From Ryuthela nishihirai (lineage: Eukaryota; Arthropoda; Arachnida; Araneae; Heptathelidae): 64,000 nt of DNA. The notes below the pieces were generated by a model. It was not told the DNA's origin and made no database searches. It saw nothing but the letters and a program-made list of their open reading frames with translations. The stretch is taken from assembly GCA_038380435.1 (NCBI GenBank), contig JAWZYU010000019.1, positions 25,817,801-25,881,800 on the forward strand, in the 5' to 3' direction. This document shows, piece after piece, positions 57,401-63,701 of the stretch (position 1 is the first letter of the stretch; each line of letters begins with the position of its first letter). Made by a program: the position numbers and the translations under genes.

Positions 57401-57663
57401 CATGGGTTATTTTGTTCCATAAATCTTATCTGATGATAAATTGCATGAAAGGAGTAATTTTGCTTCGCTTGGCGTCTGAGGAATAATTAACTCGCTTCTG
57501 CATGTTTGTCCTTTTTTATTTTCATGATTATGAACTGTATGGGATTTTTTTGAAATGAGTAAGATTTTCTTTGGTAACTAGAGGTTACATATGCATTTCT
57601 TTTGTATCCCACAGATGGCTAGCCCTGCTACCATTGGTGAACTATGAAGAACTAAAAGATTAA
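32024..57663 (+). CDS. SLC46-like major facilitator transporter, 5 exons
   Basis: Coding exons are 32024-33035, 43371-43610, 46800-46883, 50496-50652 and 57615-57663. All introns are GT-AG, in phases 1, 1, 1 and 2, and the joined frame is 514 codons including TAA. The protein (about 513 residues) has a cytoplasmic N tail of about 70 residues and about 12 predicted membrane helices. The MFS loop 2-3 signature GPWSDRYGRK lies at residues 152-161, and a long central loop at about 280-320. The length and signature fit the SLC46 family, which includes the proton-coupled folate transporter; substrates of arthropod members are mostly unknown. Family membership is well supported; folate as substrate is not shown. 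Introns total 24.1 kb and are filled with transposons and minisatellites. Confidence 0.93.
33074..34405 (-). mobile_element. Mariner-family DNA transposon in intron 1
   Basis: A 1332-bp element with long terminal inverted repeats: GTGATCAAAAAGTC-CTGTGC followed by ACC-GAT-AGGAAT, at 33078-33116 and inverted at 34365-34405. TA is present at each boundary. The minus strand encodes the transposase. Length and TA ends are typical of mariner elements. Confidence 0.92.
33134..34229 (-). pseudogene. Mariner-type transposase, frameshifted
   Basis: Read on minus, the N-terminal part (about 34005-34200) has VPHRNAVRQLIQK. It is followed by SGRPSILTEEKVLDIADRML at about 33990 and SLSQQVGVSYGTAH, the paired helix-turn-helix found in DUF4817-type transposases. 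The catalytic half (33134-33603) has FQQDGATALTSHMS with the second catalytic Asp, then WPPRSPDLSPPDFYLWG with the third acidic residue, and a C-terminal helix region. Frameshifts split these parts and one expected His (GATAH) is Leu. It is inactive as it stands, though decay is modest. Confidence 0.88.
34522..34633. repeat. Two adjacent AT-rich hairpins
   Basis: Hairpin 1 is ATGACATTTAATT (34522-34534), nine nt, then its exact complement (34544-34556). Hairpin 2 has perfect 29-bp arms (34570-34598 and 34605-34633, CTCCAATATATATTG start) around six nt. Both are in intron 1 of the transporter gene. Confidence 0.93.
34638..34735. repeat. Short degenerate tandem repeat, period about 21 bp
   Basis: Four to five units of the type AATACAC-GTCGCAG follow the hairpins directly and decay rightward. 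Confidence 0.6.
35023..40369. repeat. 42-bp minisatellite array (about 127 copies)
   Basis: Unit GTGAATGGCACCTTTTGTGC + TGTGTGCTGGGTCCTTTCCC + TT, tandem for 5.3 kb inside intron 1. Variants affect mainly the GTGCTGTG/GTGCTCCG/GTGCTCTG block and a few others. A rare GACATTTCCG variant sits at 35781, 37849 and 38521, the last two exactly 16 units apart, so blocks of units were duplicated. The period is 14 codons, so five of six frames stay open for kilobases; only the plus frame with TGA at each unit is closed. Breaks in register occur near 36170-36210 and at 36342. The enormous open frames (up to 1707 codons) are low-complexity by-products of the repeat. Confidence 0.97.
40370..40960. other. 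Intron 1 sequence, unassigned
   Basis: A 77-codon open frame (40582-40815, plus) is Lys-rich and without known motif. It may be the remnant of an older mobile element, since similar short coding-like fragments continue after the SINE to about 41950. Confidence 0.35.
40969..41340 (-). repeat. SINE family A, diverged, 8-bp target duplication
   Basis: An old full-length copy on minus with many substitutions. CAGTCGAT flanks it at 40961-40968 and 41341-41348. Confidence 0.9.
41349..41974. other. Intron 1 sequence, unassigned
   Basis: Coding-like but stop-broken; a frame near 41440-41590 is open for about 50 codons. No family is recognised. Confidence 0.3.
41977..42082. mobile_element. Left half of the TA-flanked MITE
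   Basis: Begins TA|CAGTCGCTCAAAAAAGTATC and follows the left arm of the complete element (22298-22527) through ATCTGGCAACGATTTTTTT to GATCTGGCAACCTT, then diverges. The right arm is missing. Confidence 0.88.
42083..42309. other. Intron 1 spacer
   Basis: AT-rich; nothing recognised. Confidence 0.4.
42310..42920. repeat. 22-bp minisatellite interrupted by a SINE
   Basis: Units of the GCGGTGTCGGGGAATGTGCG + CA type occur on both sides of a family A SINE: degenerate at 42310-42405 and better conserved at 42770-42920. The SINE therefore inserted into an existing array. Confidence 0.8.
42407..42768 (-). repeat. SINE family A, truncated in the tRNA-like head
   Basis: Starts with the GGGTTGGGTTGTTTTACC tail (minus orientation) and runs to the anticodon-arm region (TTACGAGCC), ending before the A box. 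It is close to consensus. Confidence 0.93.
42921..43370. other. Intron 1 end
   Basis: AT-rich sequence ending in the pyrimidine-rich acceptor GTTTTTTCAG at 43361-43370. No other feature is seen. Confidence 0.6.
43371..43610 (+). CDS. SLC46-like gene, exon 2
   Basis: Adds 80 codons from residue 338, covering helices 7 (end), 8 and 9. It includes AIFSLIGLVITLIAVPVF and an amphipathic loop KVLKLGDPTLG. The acceptor is TTTTTTCAG|CC and the donor GTGG|GTAAGT, phase 1 on both sides. The joined protein continues the MFS fold without a stop. Confidence 0.92.
43611..44504. other. Intron 2, 5' part
   Basis: Holds a short GA run near 43671-43683. Nothing else is recognised. Confidence 0.4.
44505..44862 (+). 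pseudogene. Penelope-like reverse transcriptase fragment
   Basis: The frame shows VESLYPNTPLDTVLEI, followed by YFTFNKLNCKQQKGAPMGFP + LSRIVSDIAL. The catalytic-type block FIDDHIGIW comes after one stop near 44796. Spacing and the GAPMG-PLS motif are those of Penelope-like element RTs (FTFN...Q-KG-PMGSPLS). The motif A Asp (usually FDV-SL) reads LEVESL, so it may be Glu here. The GIY-YIG endonuclease domain typical of the family is not seen. It is a short dead fragment inside intron 2. Confidence 0.78.
45254..46560 (+). pseudogene. Tc1-type transposase, broken
   Basis: The N-terminal part starts MGPAKDVNEWKKVLLCLAKP at 45254 and is cut by the SINE. Downstream, in changing frames, come EGGSVMFWGCFTYEEMGPLV at about 46230 and QDNNCRVHRA at about 46408. 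The first is the block leading to the second catalytic Asp in Tc1 enzymes; the second holds that QDN motif, with the usual CH-A changed. The C-terminal NPIEHLW-type block is altered. Several stops and frameshifts exist; no function is expected. Confidence 0.85.
45368..45758 (-). repeat. SINE family A inside the Tc1 element, 10-bp duplication
   Basis: A 391-bp near-consensus copy on minus. AAACGTACTG flanks it at 45358-45367 and 45759-45768. It is younger than the Tc1 copy it interrupts. Confidence 0.96.
46800..46883 (+). CDS. SLC46-like gene, exon 3
   Basis: An 84-bp exon. Acceptor CTGTTGCAG|G; donor TTAG|GTAAGT; phase 1 at both ends, so it can be skipped without shifting the frame. It encodes SIGMLQSLSALAGRSRISKL and then VSKDDL, the cytoplasmic loop 10-11 region, where SLC46 proteins have an R-x-IS-K motif. 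Confidence 0.9.
   Translation, partial: AILSACSKVFQHWQEDPEFLSLSLKMI
47065..47435 (-). repeat. SINE family A, old copy
   Basis: It aligns along its whole length with the family on minus (tail at 47070, GATAAATCTCAACGCTGACG near 47347, head to about 47420) but with many differences. It abuts a poly-C run. Confidence 0.85.
47811..48735. repeat. 31-bp minisatellite (about 28 copies) after a hAT-like end
   Basis: Unit TACACCTAGTACTGGATTTC + CTTCATCACGG repeats with strong variation from about 47850 to 48735; two further degenerate groups lie near 49165-49255. The sequence just before it, CACTGGTTCTGAACCTTTTC at 47811, resembles the terminal repeat of hAT transposons. A weak counterpart, inverted, lies near 49350-49365 (TTTGAAAACCTCTA). 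The array may thus be an expansion inside a hAT-derived element; that is inference. Confidence 0.8.
48736..49584. other. Intron 3 sequence, unassigned
   Basis: Contains the last degenerate 31-bp units (49165-49255). No coding motif is recognised in the stretch 48800-49150. Confidence 0.4.
49585..49668 (+). repeat. SINE family A, 3' tail fragment
   Basis: GTCCTTGTAACCTGACCATT to ATAACCCAACCC matches the last about 85 bp of the family. No head is present. Confidence 0.85.
49808..50010. repeat. 21-bp minisatellite (about 10 copies)
   Basis: Unit CGAAAAGTTTATATCATCAT + A, very regular except at the edges. The period is seven codons, so two plus frames stay open (KFISSYE and SLYHHTK repeats). 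It lies inside intron 3, so the frames are not taken as coding. Confidence 0.96.
50011..50495. other. Intron 3, 3' part
   Basis: AT-rich, ending in the acceptor CCATTTTCAG at 50486-50495. Confidence 0.5.
50496..50652 (+). CDS. SLC46-like gene, exon 4
   Basis: A 157-bp exon. Acceptor TTTTCAG|GA, donor CAT|GTAAGT, phases 1 and 2. It encodes KVFSFLSTAESVVPIIGSSV and then LTIVFNASLSFFPGLVYVVI + ALLLLC, helices 11 and 12 of the transporter. Confidence 0.92.
50653..51170. other. Intron 4, 5' part
   Basis: Nothing recognised. Confidence 0.4.
51171..51272 (+). repeat. SINE family A, head fragment
   Basis: GCGGGGTTTGCTCAGTACGT followed by a GGTTCAACTCCC B-box region and GATTTATCTCCGCTAA. This is the first about 100 bp of the family, diverged; the remainder is absent. 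Confidence 0.75.
51350..51416. repeat. (CAT)n microsatellite forming the LINE tail
   Basis: About 22 uninterrupted CAT triplets directly follow the last LINE base on the minus strand. Confidence 0.95.
51560..54285 (-). pseudogene. RTE-like endonuclease-reverse transcriptase, frameshifted
   Basis: The endonuclease occupies 53716-54285 (GSWNVRTLHR at residues about 18-27, LGLQETRW, then VLGDFNAKVG) and continues at about 53560-53620 (MIDYILINSKW, SDHYLV). The RT occupies 52185-53021: KSPGVDEITTEML, FKKGDRSSCDNYTGISLLS, CGFRSGKGCVDQIFSLRQIL and SFVDFKKAFDSVDR with the first catalytic Asp. The catalytic YADDLALL is intact in another frame at about 52160-52190. The C-terminal block (51724-52002) has RRIHLKTKIRLYNSLVLSRV and SYGSETWTL. 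At least four frame breaks (near 53700, 53010, 52350 and 51770) inactivate it. Confidence 0.92.
54291..54784. other. Spacer between the two divergent LINE copies
   Basis: AT-rich; no coding homology. It may hold 5' UTR remnants of either LINE. Confidence 0.35.
54785..55870 (+). mobile_element. Second RTE-like LINE copy, 5'-truncated, on plus
   Basis: Homologous to the minus copy but in opposite orientation. An RT part lies near 54785-54930 (DFKKAF region, with stops), then 55028-55228 with SDLEYVDDLTLLATDV (YVDD catalytic block). 55344-55796 has IHLKSKLRLYNSLVLSEISY, SETWTLCKQDN and RVRLHWFGHVFRMHSCRLAK. A further frame ends with RWADNVKQDLARIGLEWPNA and WREISIAP at about 55748-55860. It is more decayed than the minus copy and lacks the endonuclease. 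Confidence 0.88.
55881..56803. other. Intron 4 sequence, unassigned
   Basis: A GC-richer patch at about 56370-56760 has an 83-codon minus frame (56501-56752) with no motif I recognise. It could be an older insertion. Confidence 0.35.
56804..56872 (+). repeat. tRNA-like sequence (pseudo-tRNA or SINE head)
   Basis: GCTCAGCGGGCAGAGC resembles a D-arm/A box. GTGGGCTCAAATCCCAC forms a perfect T-arm. The acceptor stem does not pair and the anticodon stem is poor, so it is not a functional tRNA. It differs from both SINE families here. Confidence 0.5.
56899..57280 (+). repeat. SINE family A, full length with 12-bp target duplication
   Basis: A 382-bp copy, close to consensus, ending CAACCCAAC. CCTCTATACTCA flanks it at 56887-56898 and 57281-57292. 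Confidence 0.95.
57615..57663 (+). CDS. SLC46-like gene, terminal exon 5
   Basis: After the acceptor TATCCCACAG (57605-57614) the phase 2 frame reads IWLALLPLVNYEELKD and stops at TAA (57661-57663). The short polar tail after the last helix fits the cytosolic C terminus. A 6.96-kb intron precedes it. Confidence 0.88.
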
Positions 57664-57706
57664 GAGATCCCAAAGTCTACTGAAGTTGTGACGATATCGC
57701 AGAAGC

Positions 57707-57712
57707 AATAAA
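57707..57712 (+). terminator. Polyadenylation signal of the SLC46-like gene
   Basis: AATAAA 44 nt after the stop codon, the only canonical signal in the first 100 nt of the presumed 3' UTR. Confidence 0.6.
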
Positions 57713-58081
57713 AGACAGCATTTATTTTTTCTCAGGAGCAACTTGGTGAACTGCGAAATGTTACGAAGCCTCATATCGTTTGTCAAAAGCACGTGGGAAA
57801 CAAGGAATAAACGTGGATTGTGAATTCGTTGTTGTGAGAAGAAGCGCAATTATGGGTTTGTTGACAGAAAGTTTTGTAACAGTCAGGCCTACCCGGATGG
57901 AGAATTAAAAAAACAAGTGCAGCATACTTTGGTATAGAAATGGGCATTACAGCTGTTTAAGAGTCGAGTGATAGCTGAGATGTCATTTTAACCTCATAAT
58001 AAGTATTTATTCCAGAAACCTAAAATTCTAGATTGGTGTCGAATGGCTGCAATTTCTAAATAGTAGAATGCAATGATAGAT
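57713..58081. other. Region just downstream of the gene
   Basis: 3' UTR or intergenic; nothing recognised. Confidence 0.4.
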
Positions 58082-58800
58082 TGATCAGGGGCGTAGCTAT
58101 GGGGGGGGGGGAGAGCCCTTCCCCCAAAGTAAATCAGAGTTAAAAAATTCGAAGCGATTTTGTAAAATCCAGGTGAGTTGCGAAAATTTTGATTTTTTTT
58201 GGTAAAATTAAGGGGAGTTGGAAAATCGAGGCAACTTGGCAAAATTCGAAGCCACTTAGTAAAATGCAGGTGAGTTGTTAAAATCGAGACAATTGGAAAT
58301 ATCTAGTTGAAGTTGGTTAAAATCGAGACAACTTCGCAAAATCTAGAGCATTTGGAAAAATTCGAAGCCACTTAGTAAAATACAGGTGAGTTGGCAAAAT
58401 CGAGACAACTTGAGAAAATCTACGAAAGTTGGCAAAATTCGGAGTGATTTTGCAAAATTCATGTGAGATGTAAAAATTGGGATTTTTTCTGTAAAATTAT
58501 GGCGAGTTGGCAAAATCTAGGACAGCTGGGAAAATTCGAATCCACTTGGTAAAATACAGGCGAGTTGTGATAATTGGGATTGGTTTTGTAAAATTAAAAA
58601 AGTTGTCAAAATGGAGGAAACTTGACAAAATCTCCTCCCCCCGAAATGAACGAAAATCTGGGTACATCCTTGACAGAGACATAATTAAATTTACATAAAA
58701 TACCTATTTTCTAAATTGGCAAAATTTGACTTCCGAATTGGAAAAATTTCGTTCTCTCCCCCCCCTAATCACAGTCCCTTCGCTAAGCCCCTTGATGTAG
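58082..58800. repeat. About 20-bp minisatellite inside inverted ends
   Basis: From about 58140 to 58650, units of the GTTGGCAAAATCGAGACAAC and ACTTAGTAAAATACAGGTGA types alternate, giving a composite tandem array. The flanks mirror each other: GATCAGGGGCGTAGCTATGG + G-run at 58084, and the complement of CATCAAGGGGCTTAGCGAAG at 58797. This suggests a non-autonomous element whose interior is the array. The superfamily was not determined. Confidence 0.65.
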
Positions 58801-58989
58801 TAAACTTTTCCCCCTAATTTTGTCAGCATATTGCTTAAAAAGCAGTTCGATGGAATTCTAGTCGTAGATTGCTACGGAGCCTTCCGATCCTTTTTACGCT
58901 ACTGAGGAATGAAGTGCATTTCAATTCATGTATTCAATAAAAATAATAATAATAGAAATAATAAATTATTGACCAAAATTAATATTTAA

Positions 58990-59165
58990 CTCTTTTTCTC
59001 GAAAGATGACAATGCACAGACTCAGTAAATGGTCTAAATCACCAGGTCATAAGGATTCCAAGATTTAGACCCAGTTTGGAGTAGACGACCTACTGGATGG
59101 CTGTTAGATACTGATGCGACCCTCTCGTTAGGCACATTCAGCGTGATTTTAAAAAATTCGCAAAA
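58990..59165 (-). repeat. SINE family A, badly decayed copy
   Basis: CAGGTCATAAGGATTCCAAG, CTACTGGATGGCTGTTAGA and CATTCAGCGTGATTTTAAA keep the order of family A blocks on minus. The tail and head are gone. Confidence 0.6.
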
Positions 59166-59199
59166 TTTGGCCCCCCTACTCATGTTTAATATCTTTATA

Positions 59200-59409
59200 C
59201 AGGCCCGGATCTAGAAAAAAAACCGATGGGGAGGGGAAAAAATATAATCCAGCCGAAAAAATGCAAACCACTTGATTTCCAATGCCCTATAACTCGATTT
59301 TTAAAACTTTCTTCAAAAATTCAGTAAGCTTAATTTTTTTTATCTCTTTTAACCTTAGTCGCTTTCTGATAGGGGGAGGTGGCTTGGTCCCCCCCTAGAT
59401 CTGGCTCTG
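59200..59409. mobile_element. Small inverted-terminus element, copy 1
   Basis: A 210-bp element starting CAGGCCCGGATCTAG and ending with the complement of CAGAGCCAGATCTAG. Internal blocks (GATTTCCAATGCCCTATAAC, TTTTATCTCTTTTAACC) recur in the same order at 62857-63083. It has no coding capacity. Confidence 0.75.
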
Positions 59410-60265
59410 ATTTGTATGAATGTGGTTTAGTATTTCATCTAACTGACGAGTAATCTTTACGAACCCACTGGACTGCTATTTCTCAGCGAAGACTAGTTAC
59501 GGCCAATATAGAAAATCTTGCCATTTTAACAATTGGCAGGGAAACTGAGATCCACAAATTGAGAGTGAATTGCTTCGAATAAACAGATTTGTGTCACAAA
59601 AGGGCTGTCTTCTAGCAAAACGATTTCCGAATTGTGGTATGCGTACAAGTATTCGGTAACACGAAGCTTCTGCCAGTGGGAAGAGAATTCACTGCCAGCA
59701 TTCATTTACATATGGATTTGAGCAACATTGAGGAATTGAATTGATTGAGGAATGGTCAACATGAGAAATGCATGAAAATAAATAATTTTTCACTTCTACC
59801 TATTTTATTCTTTTATCTTTTTTGAAAACACTTTTTTCGTTAGCAAAACGATGTTTCAAAAACATATTTACCTAATACTGGTAAAAAATTTCTAGGAGCT
59901 TAGTACTAAGGAAAAAAAAAAAGAGTTTTTGGTCCCGCTGCTCCAGAAGATAAATGTATCATATATTTCAATAATAAATATCGTTGATTTTAAATAAAAA
60001 TAGTAAAACAATAGCTTAATTTATTGTATGAATAAAATCAACGGTTTGTAAGATCGAAAGCTTAAGAAGAATCTAAAGATGTAATCTAAAAAAGAATCTT
60101 TAGAAAAATTCTTTTTCACGTCTTTGAAAAAAAAACATACCGATGAATATTTGATTTAGATTTATTTTACGTTAACACATTAAATAACGCTTAGTTGGAG
60201 AGTTATCATTTACTTCACTAATTGTTTTTCTTTTATCTCAATTAAGAATTTCGGTATATTTCTAA
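59410..60265. other. Spacer, nothing recognised
   Basis: AT-rich, no supported feature. Confidence 0.4.
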
Positions 60266-60276
60266 TATGTAGAATG

Positions 60277-60479
60277 GCCGTCCCGTGGCCGAGTGGTTAG
60301 CACGCTTGGCTACTGATCTAAGGGACCTGGGTTCGAGCCCCGGAATTAGGCATGGATGTGTGTGTCGTTTTTCTGCTGAGGTCCTGCCATCCTCTCAGAT
60401 CTCCTACTATGGCATGTAAACTGACAGGCTCCTGTCAGACCTCTTGTGGCAAGCAGCTGCTTGAGGGGGTATTTATTTT
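60277..60479 (+). repeat. SINE family B, full length with 11-bp target duplication
   Basis: A 203-bp copy with head GTCCCGTGGCCGAGTGGTTA, B-box-like GGTTCGAGCCCC and tail GGGGGTATTTATTTTT. TATGTAGAATG flanks it at 60266-60276 and 60480-60490. It matches the 25965-26168 copy in length and sequence. Confidence 0.95.
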
Positions 60480-60514
60480 TATGTAGAATGAGCCAAAAAT
60501 GTGAATCATTTGGA

Positions 60515-60632
60515 TTCTTCGTGACACGTGACACGAAGGTTGCCAGATCACTAATTTCTAAAAAAATCGTTGCCAGATATTTTTTCTGAATTCTGTAATC
60601 AAGCATAGTGTTCGGATATTTTTTGAGCGACT
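60515..60632. mobile_element. Right half of the TA-flanked MITE
   Basis: It starts at the central GTGACACGTGACACGAAGG and follows the right arm of the complete element to TTTTTTGAGCGACT. The left arm and terminal TA are missing. Confidence 0.88.
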
Positions 60633-62144
60633 TTATGTGAGGCGTAAATCCCGCCCTGTCCGTAATCTCCAATCCAAGGTTGTCGCTATGTCTAACATAT
60701 TTTTAAAATGCATCTTTGGACTTGATTTTTAAACGTTAATAACATTTCTTTTACAATTGCAGTCAGAGAAAGGAAAATTGTTAATAAACGGCAATTTAAA
60801 ATAAAATTCCGCTCCAGCAGTTCTCCCGTTTCTTACAAGTCGCTTTCCTTCCATGGTCGGATATTCTTCGCAGGATGTGTGCAAGCAAAACTGCACAAAA
60901 GTTTCCGCAGCGTTTTTTATTCTCTTATTTATGCTCAGATGCTAAATACTAAAGCAAATCAGGATTCTATGCTAGAATGATAAAACAAAGCAAATTAACA
61001 AAAAATTACGAGGTCTGGAATACTTCATGATTTTTTTGTACCGGGTCATCATTTGGACCATTTTGACACATGCAATCGGGCACGGATCTAGGAAATAAAA
61101 CAAAAAAAAATCGCACAAATCAGAAGGATGAGATATCGCCTCTGGTGAATATGGGAAGCTCATTCTCGGGGAAAATGAAGATTTTCATTTTCCGAAGTTG
61201 CAGCGCATTAATATTAGCAATTCATACTAATGGATGATTGGAAAATATAAATACTAATATATTATTAGCCCTATAAAAAGAAAAAAAAAAGCATATCTGA
61301 TTTATTCCTTAATATGAAAATGTTGGAATTTCTTGTCACCTAGGGTTTAAGGGGCAAAATCACCCAATGTATATATGAAAAAATTGTTAGTTATTATTAC
61401 TATATTGAAATATCATTAAAAATTTCAAAATTAAGCACAAAATGTATAAAAATAACAAGTAACCTGTTGAATTGGAACTCAAAACACGGATAGTTATCAA
61501 TCTTTCTGTTCTCAATGCATTCCATTACAAGTATTTCTAGCATAAATATATCGTTTGCAATATTGCCTCAAGTTTTGCATTTTCCACATTTATCGCCCTC
61601 TAGTGATGGTAAATTAAGTTACATTTGGAAACTTTCAATTAACTATGAATTATCGTATTTCGTTAGTACCTATTCAACTCAAAAAGAATTTTTTTAAGCT
61701 CTGCAAAAAAAAAAAATGTTTTTTCCCACCTACTGTTGTCCTCCCTGGGGATGGAGGAACATATTGTTGCCCCAATATAAATTCCTTGAAAACCACACTA
61801 CACCACTAAAGTATGAAATTTCTAGCCCGAATAGATCATTTGCACCATTTATTTAAATTTTTTAAAAATTTCCAACGCCGGAGGGCGCAAGTAAATATTT
61901 TGGGAGATTCTAAAAGAGTGGCTCATATTTGGAGATTCTAAAAGGGGATAATATATATAGAGAGGGATAGGTGGTAAATAGTTTACCAACCCAAAAGGAA
62001 TTTTAAATTCATCTCTGTGAAAAAAAAACAAAACAAATTTCTCTTAAAACATAATTTTTTTAATAAATTGCTTTTCCCCCACACCCTCTAGGGGTTAAGT
62101 TCAAAATCATTGTTGTCAATAAATACTTGATGCATCCCCTGAAT
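60633..62144. other. Spacer; possible fragment of the inverted-terminus element
   Basis: GGGCACGGATCTAGGAAA at 61077 resembles the end of the 59200/62857 element, but no other part is found. The remainder is AT-rich and featureless. Confidence 0.35.
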
Positions 62145-62255
62145 TGCAGTTGATCCCCTACACCAAACTTTTCTGATCCCTCGGAGTCCTTGTGACCACC
62201 ATGTAGTCCATTTTATGAAAAAAAAAAGAAAAACAACTACTTCTTAGAAGTAAAG
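62145..62255 (+). repeat. SINE family A, decayed 3' fragment
   Basis: TTGATCCCCTACACCAAACT, TCGGAGTCCTTGTGACC and TAGTCCATTTTATG follow the order of the family's last about 110 bp. Confidence 0.6.
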
Positions 62256-62856
62256 ACAACCGAAGTGAAGAAACAAATTATAACAGCCAATTAATTTAAA
62301 TCGGGCATTATTCGCTGGCTTTCAAAAGTAGAGTTATAATTGTATGTTTCGTCAGAGGAGAGTTAATTTCAAAGTTAATGCATTGTTTTTACGTAACAAA
62401 AAGCAAATTAAAAGTCTCAATTAACTCTAAATCTCGATTTTCAACAATATTCCTTTAGTAAATAGTTATGAAAAAATTATAAATATTGGAGAACATGCTA
62501 ATTATAAGAATTATTTTCGTAGGGTAATTAAAGCTTAAATAATAAATGTTCAAACATTGATTAAAATAAACGTATATTTTAGAAGTGTGTAAAAATAAAA
62601 TTTCTTCAATATTCATCAGTTTTGTATAAACCTCATTAAGTCTCCGTATGCCCATACAGGAACACGGCGGTGATTTTTATTTAATATAAAACTCTTAAAT
62701 ATATTTTGGAAATTGTTGCCCATATGTTAACACGTAATATGTTTAAAATTGATAAAGAATTTTTTTAATTTATATTGCATATCACTTATTTAATTTTCAT
62801 TATTTTTAATTTATTTCGGAAAAAGAAAATGCTTATTTTGGCCCAAACAACAATAA
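62256..62856. other. Spacer, nothing recognised
   Basis: AT-rich, no supported feature. Confidence 0.4.
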
Positions 62857-63083
62857 GAGGCCCGGATCTAGAAAAAGCTAGGAGGGTGGTAGGGGGGGGG
62901 GACTACTAGATTTCCAATGCAGTATAACATTTTGTCCTTACGTTTTACAGGTCTTTAAAAAATTTTTGAAAAAATGCATGAACTATAAATGAGTTGAACA
63001 ATTTTTTGTCTCTTTTACAATTATTAGCATTCTGAAGGGGAGGGAGGCATGGGTTAGACACAGCGACCCTAGATCCGTACCTG
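62857..63083. mobile_element. Small inverted-terminus element, copy 2
   Basis: About 227 bp, starting AGGCCCGGATCTAG and ending with the complement of CAGGTACGGATCTAG. It shares internal blocks with the 59200-59409 copy (GATTTCCAATGC, TTTTTGTCTCTTTTAC, TTCTGAAGGGGAGG). Confidence 0.75.
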
Positions 63084-63157
63084 TACCAACATTGTTAAAT
63101 CAAAAAAATTAATAATTCGGTTATGAAAAAATTTGATGAATAAATTTATATTCCGTA

Positions 63158-63270
63158 GTAGAGGCTCTGTGAGGAAGGCGAAACCTCAGCAAAAAGATTC
63201 ATGGCTTTCCCCGGATTTGAACTCAGGTCCCATTGATCAGTGGCTAAGAGCGCTAGCCATCCGCCAAGCA
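63158..63270 (-). repeat. SINE family B, decayed copy
   Basis: Read on minus, the order is GGCTAGCGCTCTTAGCCACT, GATCAATGGGACCTGAGTTC, AAATCCGGGG and TTGCTGAGGTTTCGCC. This follows the family B head and first body block with many substitutions. Confidence 0.65.
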
Positions 63271-63701
63271 GTTACAAAAAATTCCTTCGATCATAACTCT
63301 TCAAATAACAAACGAATATTGTTAAGAATCGAGATTTGAATTGATTCGATTGCGATCATTTTTTTCAATCCCATTTTTCAATGCAAAATGTTTTTCATAA
63401 ATTACGGAGCTTCAGTTAAATTGAAGTTAGCTTTCCACTGACATAACATTCGACTGTTGATCTCTTTTTTCCCCCTTAAAACTTTCGGACTCAGATATAA
63501 CGTAACATGTGGAAAATTCATAATTTTATTTTGGAAGAGAGCCTCTAAAAATGATAAGGGAGGTGACTGCTATTGAGGCTTTTCTAGATTGGATTCTAAA
63601 CGAATCATTGGCGAGATACTAATAACAATGGTTGAACGAAAAAAAGTTAATGTAAAATGAACTTTATGCAGATTGGGAACACTGAATTGAACCGGTAATG
63701 T
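63271..63701. other. Spacer, nothing recognised
   Basis: AT-rich intergenic sequence. Confidence 0.4.

Noticed and set aside
60277..60350. Functional Ser/Leu-type tRNA gene
   Set aside because: Head of SINE family B; the same sequence with its tail occurs elsewhere between different direct repeats.
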